Origin: Kiloniellales bacterium
GTDB taxonomy: Bacteria; Pseudomonadota; Alphaproteobacteria; Kiloniellales; JAKSDN01
Reading direction: 5' to 3'
NCBI GenBank assembly: GCA_030064845.1
Contig: JASJEC010000029.1
Location: 1-59,957 of the forward strand
DNA: 59,957 nucleotides
Below the pieces are notes generated by a model. The model was given only the letters and a program-made list of their open reading frames with translations. It did no database searches and was not told the origin of the DNA. A program made the position numbers and the translations under genes. Shown piece after piece: positions 28,900 to 37,599 of the stretch (position 1 is the stretch's first letter; each line of letters opens with the position of its first letter).

Positions 28900-30297
28900 T
28901 CAGATCAGTGTCGCCGCGCTGAGCGCGACCACGATGATCACGGTCAGCACTATCATCAGGGGCCACATGAAGCGCAGCCAGCGCTCGTAGGGAACCCGGC
29001 CCAGCGCCAGCCCGCCCATCACCACGGCGAAGGTCGGATTGATCAGATTCACCAGGCCGCTGGCCGACTGGAAGGCGGTCACCACGAGATCGCGCTGCAC
29101 GTCGGCAAAGTCGGCCAGGGGCGCCATGATCGGCATGGTCAGGACCGCGAGGCCCGACGACGAGGGCACGAAGAACGAGAGCACCGCCTGCAGGCCGAAC
29201 ATGGTGTTGATGAAACCTGTGGCGGAAAGCCCGGTGACGGCGCCTTCGGCCCAGAACAGGATGGTGTCGGTCATGTTGCCGGCGTCCATGACGACCACGA
29301 TGCCGCGCGCGAGCCCGATCACCAGGGCGACGCCCAGGAGATCGCGGGCGCCATCGACGAAGGTGTCGCAGAACGCCTCCTCGCCCATCCGGGCGATGAT
29401 TCCGACCAGGATCGCGGCGACGAGGAACAGGGCCGACATCTCGGCCATCCACCAGCCGCCGGCCGAGACGCCCCAGATCATGACGGCGAAGCTGAGCGTG
29501 AAGATCACGAGTACGATCCGTCGCGTCGGCGTGAACTCGATCTCGTCTGTCTCGCTGCGTCCCTTGAGGAAATGCTCCTCGTTGGACTCGCGACGATCGG
29601 CGACGAGCGAGAGTTCGGGATTGGCCCGGACCTTCTCGGCGTAGCGCATGACGTAGATCACGCAGGCGAGCCAGCAGACGACCAGGATGATGAAGCGCAG
29701 GATGATACCGTCGGTGAAGGGGACGCCGGCGGCGTTCGCGGCGATCACCGTGGCGAAGGGATTGATCGTCGAGCCGAGCGTTCCGACCCCTGCGCCCAGC
29801 ATGATGATGGCCACGCCGGTCACGGCGTCGTAGCGCGCGGCGATCATTACGGGGATGATCAGGGTGTAGAAGGCGAGGGACTCCTCGGCCATGCCGTAGA
29901 TCGTGCCGCCGGCGGCGAAGAGGGCCATGAGAATGGGTATCATCCACTTCTCGCGCCCCTGCAGCGCTGTCATCGCCCGGCCGATTCCCGCGTCGATGGC
30001 GCCGGTCTTGGTCACCACGCCGAGGAACCCGCCGATGATCAGCACGAAGAGCGCGACGTCGATCGCTCTGGCCTCGTAGCTACCGGGATCGAAGAAGCCA
30101 GCGATGGGCGCGATCACGACATCGAAGAAGCCCTGCGGATTGGGCTCGACCTCGTGGTAGGTCCCCGGGATCGGGACCTCCCTGCCGAGCGCTTCGCTCA
30201 GTTCTCTGTCGTACTGGCCGGCGGGAACGATCCAGGTGGCGATCGCCACCACGACGATCAAGCCGAACAGGATCGTGTAGGCGGTTGGAAACTTCAT
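28900..30297 (-). CDS. YfcC family carrier
   Basis: Integral membrane protein of 465 residues with about twelve helices. The start FPTAYTILFGLIVVVAIATW followed by IVPAGQYDRE, and the repeated signature AEESLAFYTLIIPVMIAA, are typical of the YfcC/ArcD-type group of the ion-transporter superfamily, often annotated as basic amino acid antiporters. With the APC antiporter next to it, the locus has two candidate arginine carriers. The substrate is inferred from context. Confidence 0.85.
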   Translation of the reverse strand: MKFPTAYTILFGLIVVVAIATWIVPAGQYDRELSEALGREVPIPGTYHEVEPNPQGFFDVVIAPIAGFFDPGSYEARAIDVALFVLIIGGFLGVVTKTGAIDAGIGRAMTALQGREKWMIPILMALFAAGGTIYGMAEESLAFYTLIIPVMIAARYDAVTGVAIIMLGAGVGTLGSTINPFATVIAANAAGVPFTDGIILRFIILVVCWLACVIYVMRYAEKVRANPELSLVADRRESNEEHFLKGRSETDEIEFTPTRRIVLVIFTLSFAVMIWGVSAGGWWMAEMSALFLVAAILVGIIARMGEEAFCDTFVDGARDLLGVALVIGLARGIVVVMDAGNMTDTILFWAEGAVTGLSATGFINTMFGLQAVLSFFVPSSSGLAVLTMPIMAPLADFADVQRDLVVTAFQSASGLVNLINPTFAVVMGGLALGRVPYERWLRFMWPLMIVLTVIIVVALSAATLI

Positions 30298-30419
30298 GGT
30301 CGTCTACCTCCCCCTCTGGCTCTTCAAGCCATACCGGCCTGCGCGGTCCCGACGCGCCACGCAGTTATGGCTACCTGACTACGCAATTCGCCGTGGAACG
30401 GATCGTTTTCGAAATGGAC

Positions 30420-31325
30420 TCATTCCGGCAGCGCCGTGGTCGCATAGAGCGAGACAACGGCGAGCCCGGGCCGCCCGAGGTGGCGGCTGAAAATCGGCAC
30501 GATCTCGAGCGTCCGGTAGAGGCGGCTCAGGCTCCGGTCGACCAGCAGGCGGAAGTCCTCGTCCCCCTTGGTCAGCGCGAGACCATAGGGTTCGTGGGTG
30601 TAGAGGCGCTCGCCGATGAGAAAGTCGCCGGGATTGTCGCTCGCCATCACCAAGCCCATGAGGATGGCGCGGTCCGAGAAATAGGCGTCGAGCTCGCCTT
30701 CGGCGACCTTGCGGTACCCTTCGTCGTGGCTGTCGACCAGCACCAGTTCCGCGTTCGACGCGAGCTTGTCGATACTGCCGCGAAGCCAATCCTCGGCCGT
30801 CGTTTTCGTACGCGCGCCGAACTTGCGGTCTGCGAAGGCCTGCATCAGGGTCGCGCGGCCGGGCTGCGTCGGCTGCCGCTTGGCCAGTGTGTCGCGAAGA
30901 AAGGCGTCCGCATCAGCCCGCATCAAGGCCGTTATCCCGGTATGAAACGTCGGGATCGAGAAGGCCACCCGCTCCCGGCGCGACAGGGTGATCGTGGCGA
31001 CGCCGCAGAGGATGTCGACCCGTCCATCGACGACCGCCTCGAAGCGGTCTTCCGTGGAGAGCTGCACGAATTCGGTCTCGAGCTTGTCAAGGCCGAGCTT
31101 CGCCTTAGTGTCGGCCGCGATCTCGCGGCAGAGCTCGACCGAGAAGCCGTTCGGCTCACCCGTCTCGTCGGCGTAGGAGAAGGGACGCGCGTCCCCGCGG
31201 TAACCGATCTTCAGAACGCCCGTTTCGGCAATCCGCTCCAAGGTTTGAGCTGAAGCCGGCAAGGCCGTGAGCAGCGCCAACGCCGCGGCTGCCCAGACGG
31301 ACCCCCACTTGTCCCTGATCTGCAT
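30420..31325 (-). CDS. Amino acid ABC transporter substrate-binding protein
   Basis: Periplasmic binding protein of family 3, 301 residues with a signal peptide cleaved near ALPASAQT. Signatures include LKIGYRGDARPFSYADETGEPNGFSVELC-type strand order and DGRVDILCGVATITLSRRE. No permease or ATPase gene is next to it, so it either serves a transporter encoded elsewhere or works as a sensor. It is the first gene of the arginine deiminase block and lies 122 nt before the YfcC gene. Confidence 0.85.
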   Translation of the reverse strand: MQIRDKWGSVWAAAALALLTALPASAQTLERIAETGVLKIGYRGDARPFSYADETGEPNGFSVELCREIAADTKAKLGLDKLETEFVQLSTEDRFEAVVDGRVDILCGVATITLSRRERVAFSIPTFHTGITALMRADADAFLRDTLAKRQPTQPGRATLMQAFADRKFGARTKTTAEDWLRGSIDKLASNAELVLVDSHDEGYRKVAEGELDAYFSDRAILMGLVMASDNPGDFLIGERLYTHEPYGLALTKGDEDFRLLVDRSLSRLYRTLEIVPIFSRHLGRPGLAVVSLYATTALPE

Positions 31326-31943
31326 GGTTCCCCAACCCTGTTCCCGAACGACGTTACAACCACCAGGATACCCCGCGCTAGCTTATGCTGCGCATTCCTT
31401 GTAAGTCCAGCGCTCCCTTCTCAGCCCGCAGCCTGCTTCCAGGTCTCATGCCCGGACCGCAGTTTGAGCGCAGGCTACCATTGGACGCACCCTGTCTCGG
31501 TCGCTAGGTGCCCCTGGCGGATAGAGCCGAACGGGGAAGCTCCGGAGTTGGTCGTTCCCACGTTGAGAGCGGCCGCGCTTTGATGCAAGACAAACTCACT
31601 GACGCCTTGGCCATCGCCTTCACGAACGTGCGCATGTGCCAATAGCGGTAAACAAGTTGTGTTACAAACTGATGACAATCGCGCGCCGGGCGCATCACCG
31701 GCGTGCGCGGCGGATCGCTAGGTTTCCTCGACATCAGCGGGGCCCACAGGACCAACCGGGCAAATGTCCGGCTCAGGAATTCGCTTCGCTACCGCCCGTC
31801 GTCGGTCTTGCGCAGGTCTCGTCCGACAGGGCAAAGATACGACCTGGAAACTGCCTTCCGGAGTGGGAGTTTCGCCGGCTCCGGGCCGAGGGACCGCTAT
31901 CGAAGGGGCCCCGTCCGCTGCAACCGAGGGATCATAGGTCGTA
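31326..31943. other. Long intergenic region without a credible gene
   Basis: About 618 bp with no frame that looks coding on either strand. It must contain the promoters of the minus-strand ADI block and of the plus-strand SCP2-like gene. A stable imperfect hairpin (GCGCGCCGG facing CCGGCGTGCGC) sits at about 31681-31708 without a following T run. The composition is less biased than in the flanking genes, so decayed coding sequence is possible. Confidence 0.5.
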
Positions 31944-32249
31944 ATGAGCAATATCGACGACATCGAAAAGGAGGTCAGCGATCGGCTTCACAAGGTCGTG
32001 CCCCTGAACGCCAAGGTGAAGCTCGACATGGGAACCGATGGTCTGCTGTTTCTCGAAGCCCTCGGCGGGAGGGCAGCTCTCTCCCGCAACGACGGCGCCG
32101 CCGACTGTACGCTCAAGATATCCGCCGCCAATCTGCGCCGACTGATCGCCGGTGACCTTAACCCCCTCCTCGCCTTGTCTCTCGGTCGGCTCAAGGTCTC
32201 GGGCAACCGCGCCGTTGCGGCGCGTCTCGGCGAGCTGCTGCGATCATGA
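31944..32249 (+). CDS. Small SCP2 sterol-binding-domain protein
   Basis: Protein of 101 residues that consists of one SCP2-like fold: KVKLDMGTDGLLFLEALGG, then DCTLKISAANLRRLIAGDLNPLLALSLGRLKVSGN, the usual order in small bacterial SCP2 proteins that bind lipids or acyl groups. No signal peptide is seen. It faces the histone/phasin-like gene tail to tail across a hairpin at 32381-32422. A lipid-carrier or granule-associated role is possible. Confidence 0.78.
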   Translation: MSNIDDIEKEVSDRLHKVVPLNAKVKLDMGTDGLLFLEALGGRAALSRNDGAADCTLKISAANLRRLIAGDLNPLLALSLGRLKVSGNRAVAARLGELLRS

Positions 32250-32380
32250 CGGCGCGGGCGGCCTCTTGCGGCAGCCCTTGGCACCCGACTATTGAAGCAA
32301 ATCGCCAGTAAAGGGTCGCTCCCGCCGATCCCATACCCGCGGTCTGATCTAGATCGGATCATTGAGTTAGAACAGATTCA

Positions 32381-32422
32381 CCGGGTTTGGTGAATCGCCT
32401 ATGGCGAATCAATCAAACCCGG
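32381..32422. terminator. Bidirectional hairpin between convergent genes
   Basis: CCGGGTTTGGTGAATCGCC (32381-32399) faces GGCGAATCAATCAAACCCGG (32403-32422) across a 3-nt loop, giving a long imperfect stem. It lies between the stop of the SCP2-like gene and the stop of the minus-strand histone/phasin-like gene, the place for a shared terminator. No strong T run follows on either side, so an extragenic palindromic repeat is the alternative. Confidence 0.6.
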
Positions 32423-32437
32423 ATCTTCTCTGTGAGG

Positions 32438-33442
32438 CTATTTCTTCGCCGACGCCTTGCGCTTCTTCTTGTCGCCCTTCTTGCTGACGGCCTTCTTCGC
32501 CTTCTTCTTATCGGATTTCCTCTTTTCCTTGCCGTCCGGTGCGAAAGCCGTCGTCGCCTCCTTGATGCTCTCCGATACGCCGGCAAAAAGACCGTTGACG
32601 ATCTCGAAGGCCTTGTCGCTGGCGCTCGAGACCGCCTCGACCGCGCCGCTGGACGCGGCCTCGGTGAGGTCGGCGACGCTATGGCCGAGCTCGGAGGCCG
32701 CCTCGACGGCCCCGTCGACCGCGCGTTTCGCCACCACGGCGGCTTCGCCGCCGATCTCCGACACGTTCTTGACCACCGCATTGCTGACGTGGGAGGCCGC
32801 CTCGGCCATGTTGCCGCCGGCATCGGCGACACCCAGAAGCGCGCCCTTGGCCACGGCCTTGCTGGTCAGCATGGCGTTGGCGCCGACCTCTTGAGCGGCG
32901 GCCGTCGCGTCAGACACCGCTTCGCGCACCACAGCCGCGGTCGCGGCGGCGTTGTCGGGCGCCGACTTGAGGGCCTTGGAAACCGTGCCGCGGACCAGAT
33001 CAACCATCGCGGCCTCGGCTTCCGCCATCCCCCTGATGCTGTCCTTGAGGCTCTTCTCGAAGGTCGCACGCGTTCCGCCGGCAGCCGCCTTCTTGCTCGG
33101 CCGCGCCGTCGAACGCCCTGCCGTCGCCGTTCGTTTCGCCGCCGGACGCTTCGCCGCCGGAGACTTCGCGGCCGGACGCTTCGCCGCCGGAGACTTCGTC
33201 GCGGGAGACTTCGCGGCTGTCCTTCTCCTGCTCGCGGTCGGTTTCGCTGGCGTCTTGGTCTTGCCGGCGGCCGGCGCCTGCTTCGGCTTCGGTGTCGCCG
33301 TCCGCTTCGCGCCGCCCGCCGCCGCTGACCGCGTCGTCTTTGTCCCCGCCGCGCCGCTCTTGGAGCCCGCGGCCGGGCGCCGGGCCGCGCGAGCCGCCGG
33401 CTTGGCGCCTGCCTTGGTCCCCACGTTCGTCTTCTTGGCCAT
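32438..33442 (-). CDS. Histone H1-like / phasin-like Ala-Lys-rich protein
   Basis: Protein of 334 residues in three parts. Residues 1 to about 125 are Lys/Ala/Pro rich with repeats of the type KSPAAKRPAA. Residues of about 125-300 are an alanine-rich helical region (MVDLVRGTVSKALKS, AVDGAVEAASELGHSVADL) like phasins. The last 30 residues are a second lysine-rich tail. The combination recalls PhaF of Pseudomonas, which binds polyhydroxyalkanoate granules and DNA, but with basic tails at both ends. DNA binding through the tails and granule or coiled-coil contact through the middle is inference. No PHA synthesis gene is in the window. Confidence 0.7.
   Translation of the reverse strand: MAKKTNVGTKAGAKPAARAARRPAAGSKSGAAGTKTTRSAAAGGAKRTATPKPKQAPAAGKTKTPAKPTASRRRTAAKSPATKSPAAKRPAAKSPAAKRPAAKRTATAGRSTARPSKKAAAGGTRATFEKSLKDSIRGMAEAEAAMVDLVRGTVSKALKSAPDNAAATAAVVREAVSDATAAAQEVGANAMLTSKAVAKGALLGVADAGGNMAEAASHVSNAVVKNVSEIGGEAAVVAKRAVDGAVEAASELGHSVADLTEAASSGAVEAVSSASDKAFEIVNGLFAGVSESIKEATTAFAPDGKEKRKSDKKKAKKAVSKKGDKKKRKASAKK
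33134..33217 (-). repeat. 15-bp tandem repeats coding for K-S/R-P-A-A units
   Basis: Five to six near-identical 15-bp units (TTCGCCGCCGGANNC on the plus strand) inside the histone/phasin-like gene encode alternating KSPAA and KRPAA. Copy number may vary between strains by slippage without breaking the frame. Confidence 0.75.
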
Positions 33443-33807
33443 AGCCTATTCTCCCATTCTTCGTTCGAGGCCTCGCCGGCGTCGTGCCGGCACGCGCCTC
33501 GTGCCCAGGGTCGAGGCTAGCATAGGCCGCACGCCAAGGGCATGATCGTGATCAGAAGTTCTCACGCAGCGTTGCGAGTTCGCTGGTCCCGCTCCCAGCC
33601 GTCGGCGATTTCTTCTGTCGAGTGACGCACTATTACTTTCGACTATAGTATAAACTTGCTAGGAAAACGAGAGGGGCGTTCGCCGATATGAGCTCCGCTC
33701 GGCGTTGGGGCGCCCTCGGCGGGCTGTCGAAGTGAAAGCAGGTCGGAGGCTTCGGAGCGCTTTTCTTTGGGGATTCCGATCGAGATCGGTCGAGAGGGGT
33801 AAGGGAC
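33443..33807. other. Intergenic region, nothing recognised
   Basis: 365 bp between the start of the histone/phasin-like gene and a doubtful small reading frame. The first 40 bases should contain the ribosome site of the minus-strand gene. A short AT-rich patch (around 33628-33660, TATTACTTTCGACTATAGTA) is unusual for this genome and may be promoter DNA. No RNA gene or repeat is evident. Confidence 0.4.
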
Positions 33808-34161
33808 ATGGAGAAGAAAAAGGGCGGCGGGGAGGCGGCTACACCAACGCGGGTGCTCCGTGACGAGGAAGCCCTCACCGCGGCATTGCTCAAACCGCGA
33901 CCGCTGGAATCACGGCTGGAAATCGATGACGGCCAAGCGGACGAAGGGGCGAAGCCGTACCGAGACCCGTCTCGCACAGCGAGCCGGGACGCCGAACCCT
34001 CCGGCAGACTGTTGAGCCCCTTGAGCCAGGAGCATCAGGGTCGGAATGTCGCGCAAGCCTTCAGGCTGGTGGTTTCGGGCGGCTCCGGCGAGGCGCCTGA
34101 TGCCGTGCGGACCTTCAGGTTGGAAGGCCATACGACGCCGGAAGGTACCGCTCGGGAATGA
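33808..34161 (+). CDS. Doubtful small hypothetical protein
   Basis: Frame of 117 residues with a plausible ribosome site (AGGGGTAAGGGAC before the ATG). The product is hydrophilic and rich in charged residues, with no domain I recognise. Third-position GC is clearly lower than in neighbouring genes, and the surrounding 750 bp look decayed, so it may not be expressed. Confidence 0.25.
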   Translation: MEKKKGGGEAATPTRVLRDEEALTAALLKPRPLESRLEIDDGQADEGAKPYRDPSRTASRDAEPSGRLLSPLSQEHQGRNVAQAFRLVVSGGSGEAPDAVRTFRLEGHTTPEGTARE

Positions 34162-34195
34162 CAGATCTCGGCGGGCCGAGGCTTCTCTAGAGCCG

Positions 34196-34543
34196 TCAAT
34201 TCGACGGAGGATCGCCAATCAATCGCAGAGCGGCCACATTGGCCTGCATCACCGACAGAAAGTCACCTTCGGAAGGGCGGTTGCCGGCGGGATCGAAGAC
34301 GACGCTACCCAAGCCCATAGCCTCCAGCTTCTCGACAGTCTCCCTCAGCGGAGGTCCCTCCCAGATTATCCAGCGGGCCGGCTGCGTGCGGCGCAGGTCT
34401 CGCAGTTCATCCGGCATCTCCGCGATCGGCGGCAGGCTCGCCCGTGAGGCGATAGTCCGCTTCGGTATGCAGGCGCTCGGCCCGCGGGGTCGGGGATCAA
34501 GCTTGCTTTGATCCGCCTTGGACGTCATATCGTAGGGCGTCAA
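34196..34543 (-). pseudogene. Remnant of a ZnuA-type metal ABC transporter binding protein (C-terminal part)
   Basis: The last 70 residues of this frame read like the end of a ZnuA/TroA-type periplasmic metal-binding protein: ARWIIWEGPPLRETVEKLE, then SVVFDPAGNRP, then GDFLSVMQANVAALR. The N-terminal two thirds, including the metal-binding His residues and signal peptide, are missing and are replaced by about 35 unrelated residues. No permease or ATPase gene lies nearby. I read it as a truncated relic; the homology is judged by eye. Confidence 0.6.
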
Positions 34544-34583
34544 ACCGCCGAGAGTATTGGTCGTGATCTGGGGTGGGGGCGAT

Positions 34584-35735
34584 TTGTCGAGATTTTTTGG
34601 GTATATGCTGTTCCTGGCCCTGCTGCCGATGCTCGCAGCTCCGGTCCAGGCGCATAGACTTGGCGAAAGTTACATCTACGTCGACGTCAACGATGTCGAG
34701 ATGATCGGGCGGTTCCACATCCGGCTTGCCGACGTGAACAAGGCTGTCAGCCTGGATGCCAACGGCGACGGCATCGTCAGCGAGGCCGAGTTCGACACGC
34801 GAGCGCCCGACGTTTACCGCTATCTGACCGAAAGGCTTTCCTTCCATGCCGGCGGCGCGGCACACCGGGTTGAGATCTCGGGGCACCGCTACTTTGGCTC
34901 GCCGATAGCCCGGCAGGTCAGTATCGAGTTCGCCATCCCTTCCCTAGGCCCGCCGCCGGATGCCATCTCGGTCGAGTACCGGTTTCTCTACGACGGACCC
35001 GATCCGGCCCATCGGCCGATGCTCCTGCAGGCCAGCAATACGCGGCTGAACCTGGAGGACAACGAGTCTATGGTCTCGCTTGTTTTCGGCACAGAGGCGC
35101 AGCGCCAAGAGCTCAGCCTGGTTGCACCGCCGCGCCTCGAAATCTTCCGCAGCTTCGCCCTGGACGGGCTCTTTAGGATCCTGTCGAAGCCGATACGCAT
35201 TCTCGCCGCCCTGGCGCTGCTGCTGCCGGTCGTCATGCTGCGCAGCGGCGCCGCCTGGCGGGCCCGTGAGACCGCCAGAAGCGTGGCGTCGGACGCGGCC
35301 GTCGTGGTTACCGCATTCACCCTCGCCTTCGCCGCGACCCTTGCCCTGCCGACCTACGGGCTTCTAGTTCCCTCGAAGCTCGCCGCGCAGGCGCTGTTCG
35401 CAGTCTCCATCGTGCTGCTGGCGGTCGACAACTTCCGGCCGCTGCCTCGGCTGCGCCGGGTCCACGTGGCGCTGATCGTCGGCGCCCTGCAGGGCCTGGG
35501 CCCGAACGGCTTCGTGGACGACCTGGGCCTCAACCGCGGCTTCGCGGAGATCGCGCTCGGCGGCTTCGGTCTCGGCATCTGGGTCGCGATGGCGCTGATC
35601 GCGGGTGTGGCGCTGCCACTGCTCTTCCTCGTGCGCAGCGCCCCGCTGTACGAAAAGGTCGCGCTTCGCTATGCCTCCGTGCCCCTGATGCTGGGCGCCG
35701 CGCTGTGGTTCGTCGGCGAGCGGGTTTTCGTCTGA
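34584..35735 (+). CDS. HupE/UreJ-like membrane protein with an EF-hand loop
   Basis: Protein of about 383 residues. A signal peptide (cleavage near PVQAHR) leads into an extracytoplasmic beta domain of about 150 residues and then six or seven transmembrane helices with the HupE/UreJ-2 type segment VGALQGLGPNGFVDDLGL. HupE/UreJ proteins are linked to nickel or cobalt uptake. Residues 58-69 (DANGDGIVSEAE) form a canonical EF-hand calcium loop. The TTG at 34584 is chosen because GGTGGGGG precedes it; TTG 34557 and ATG 34605 are alternatives. It ends 25 nt before the NRPS-type adenylation gene and could be co-transcribed with it. Confidence 0.75.
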   Translation: MSRFFGYMLFLALLPMLAAPVQAHRLGESYIYVDVNDVEMIGRFHIRLADVNKAVSLDANGDGIVSEAEFDTRAPDVYRYLTERLSFHAGGAAHRVEISGHRYFGSPIARQVSIEFAIPSLGPPPDAISVEYRFLYDGPDPAHRPMLLQASNTRLNLEDNESMVSLVFGTEAQRQELSLVAPPRLEIFRSFALDGLFRILSKPIRILAALALLLPVVMLRSGAAWRARETARSVASDAAVVVTAFTLAFAATLALPTYGLLVPSKLAAQALFAVSIVLLAVDNFRPLPRLRRVHVALIVGALQGLGPNGFVDDLGLNRGFAEIALGGFGLGIWVAMALIAGVALPLLFLVRSAPLYEKVALRYASVPLMLGAALWFVGERVFV

Positions 35736-35760
35736 CGCCGAAGGTCACCCGAGACGAGCC

Positions 35761-37347
35761 ATGCAACACGATCTCCTCCACCTCAGCGTAACGCGCGCCG
35801 CGGAGAAAACGCCGGACAAGGTCGCTTTCCGCTTTCTCGACCGCGGCCTCAGCTATGCCGAGCTCGAGGACCGTTCGGCCCGGGTCGCCGCCATGCTGCA
35901 GGAACAGGGCGTCCGCCGGGGCGACCGCGTGGCGCTTTATCTCAACAAATCACTCGAGAGCGCGATCGCGCTCTTTGCCATCATGCGGGCAGGCGCCGCC
36001 TACGTGCCGCTCGACCCCGGTGCGCCGCCGGACCGCACGCGCGCCGTGCTGTCGCAATCCGGCGCGCGGGTCGCGGTCACCCACGAGGTTAAGCGGCGGG
36101 ACGCCGGCGCAGCGCTTTCCGGCGGCCTCGACTGCGTCGTCGGCCTGGACGCGCCGCTCGACGGCGCGGAGCGGTGGGTTTCCTGGGAAGATGCGCTCGC
36201 CATGCCCCCCGCGCCGCTCGACCAGACCGCCGTCTCCGAGCTCGACCTCGCCTATATCATCTTCACTTCCGGGTCGACCGGCACGCCCAAGGGCATCATG
36301 CACAGTCACGCGAGCGGCATGAGCTATGCCCGCATGGCGGCACGACTCTACGACCTGCGGCCGGAGGACCGGTTGAGCAATGCCTCGCCCCTCCACTTCG
36401 ACATGTCGACCTTCGACTATTTCTGTGCCCCTCTGGCCGGCGCCACGACCGTCGTCTTCTCGGAGGCGCACAAGAAACTGCCGGCCAGCCTGGCCGAGCT
36501 GGCCGAGAGCGAAAGGCTCACCGTCTGGTATTCGGTCCCCTTCCTGCTGATCCAGTTGCTTCTCCATGGCGCTCTGGAGGAGCGGGATCTCAGCTCGCTC
36601 CGCTGGATCCTCTTCGGCGGCGAGCCCTTCGTGCCGAAACACCTGGTCGCTCTGATGGAACGCCTGCCTGGCGCCCGCTTCAGCAACGTCTACGGACCGG
36701 CCGAGGTCAACCAGTGCACCTACTACCATCTTCCTGCCGGCTATCGGGAGACAGACGGCCCGGCGCCGATCGGGTCAATGTGCCCGAACGCAGACGCCCT
36801 CGTGGTCGACGAGGCGGACCGCGCTGTCGAGCCGGGGGAGACCGGCGAGCTGTTGGTGCGCACCTCGACCATGATGCGCGGCTACTGGGAGCGGCCGGAT
36901 CTGAACGCGCGCTGCTTCTACAAGCGGCCGGCACCAGGTGGCGTAGACGACGTCTACTACCGCACCGGAGACCTGGTCAGTCAGCGACCGGACGGGACCT
37001 TGTCGTTTCTTGGCCGGAAGGACCATCAGGTCAAGACGCGCGGCTACAGGGTCGAACTCGAAGAGGTCGAGGCCGCCCTCGCTGCCCACGAGGACGTGGC
37101 GGAGGCCGCGGCCTTCGTCGTGACCTGCGAGGACGGTCTGCACTTGATCCAGGCCGCGGTCAGCCTGCGGCCGAATCGTTCCGCGCAGGCCGAGGGATTG
37201 ACAGCGTTCGCCGCGCAGAGGCTGCCGTCCTACGCCCTGCCCCAGCGGATCAGCTTCCTGGAGGAGTTTCCACGGACAACATCGGGGAAGATCGATCGGA
37301 ACCATTTGAGGCAGGATGCCGACTTGGCCCTATCGGGCGAAGGCTAG
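35761..37347 (+). CDS. Stand-alone amino acid adenylation enzyme (candidate L-prolyl carrier-protein ligase)
   Basis: Free-standing NRPS adenylation enzyme of 528 residues that activates an amino acid as AMP ester and loads it on a carrier protein. A3 is FTSGSTGTPKG (168-178), A5 NVYGPAEVNQC, A7 YRTGDL, A8 KDHQVKTRGYRVELEEVE, A10 Lys510. Anchoring to A4 and A5 gives the specificity residues D214, M215, F218, Y257, L284, G286, V310, Q318, C319, K510. The Tyr, Leu and Cys recall the code I remember for proline-activating RedM/PltF enzymes. The downstream free carrier and the PltE-like dehydrogenase at 48777 support proline, but the code match is partial. Confidence 0.88.
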   Translation: MQHDLLHLSVTRAAEKTPDKVAFRFLDRGLSYAELEDRSARVAAMLQEQGVRRGDRVALYLNKSLESAIALFAIMRAGAAYVPLDPGAPPDRTRAVLSQSGARVAVTHEVKRRDAGAALSGGLDCVVGLDAPLDGAERWVSWEDALAMPPAPLDQTAVSELDLAYIIFTSGSTGTPKGIMHSHASGMSYARMAARLYDLRPEDRLSNASPLHFDMSTFDYFCAPLAGATTVVFSEAHKKLPASLAELAESERLTVWYSVPFLLIQLLLHGALEERDLSSLRWILFGGEPFVPKHLVALMERLPGARFSNVYGPAEVNQCTYYHLPAGYRETDGPAPIGSMCPNADALVVDEADRAVEPGETGELLVRTSTMMRGYWERPDLNARCFYKRPAPGGVDDVYYRTGDLVSQRPDGTLSFLGRKDHQVKTRGYRVELEEVEAALAAHEDVAEAAAFVVTCEDGLHLIQAAVSLRPNRSAQAEGLTAFAAQRLPSYALPQRISFLEEFPRTTSGKIDRNHLRQDADLALSGEG

Positions 37348-37353
37348 ACAGTA

Positions 37354-37599
37354 ATGGGGACTGATTTGCGTAACACGATACAAGGATTCATCGAAGAACA
37401 ACTGCTCTCGGGAAAACGGGTCGAGGGCGGCGAGGACCTACTGCTCAGCGGGCTTGTCGATTCCCTGGGCGTGATGCGCCTGGTTTCGTTTCTGGAGAGC
37501 AGCTTCGGCTTCAAGGTCCCGGCCCAGGACGTCAAGCTGACCAACTTCTCGACGCTTGACGCCATCGTCACCTACGTCGAGGGCCGAGCCGCTACATGA
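37354..37599 (+). CDS. Free-standing peptidyl/acyl carrier protein
   Basis: Carrier protein of 81 residues. The phosphopantetheine site is Ser37 in GLVDSLGVMRL, between helices one and two of a four-helix bundle. It starts 6 nt after the stand-alone adenylation gene, and its stop overlaps the start of the first NRPS (ATGA), so the three are one translational unit. The likely role is to carry the starter amino acid while it is oxidised and to deliver it to the first condensation domain. It should be activated by the PPTase at 46570. Confidence 0.92.
   Translation: MGTDLRNTIQGFIEEQLLSGKRVEGGEDLLLSGLVDSLGVMRLVSFLESSFGFKVPAQDVKLTNFSTLDAIVTYVEGRAAT

Noticed and set aside
31681-31708. Rho-independent terminator in the long intergenic gap
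   Set aside because: The stem is stable but has no T run on either side, and no gene ends nearby.
31504-31755. Minus-strand small frame in the gap before the SCP2-like gene
   Set aside because: No ribosome site, no recognisable domain and poor codon bias; overlapping frames of equal length exist.
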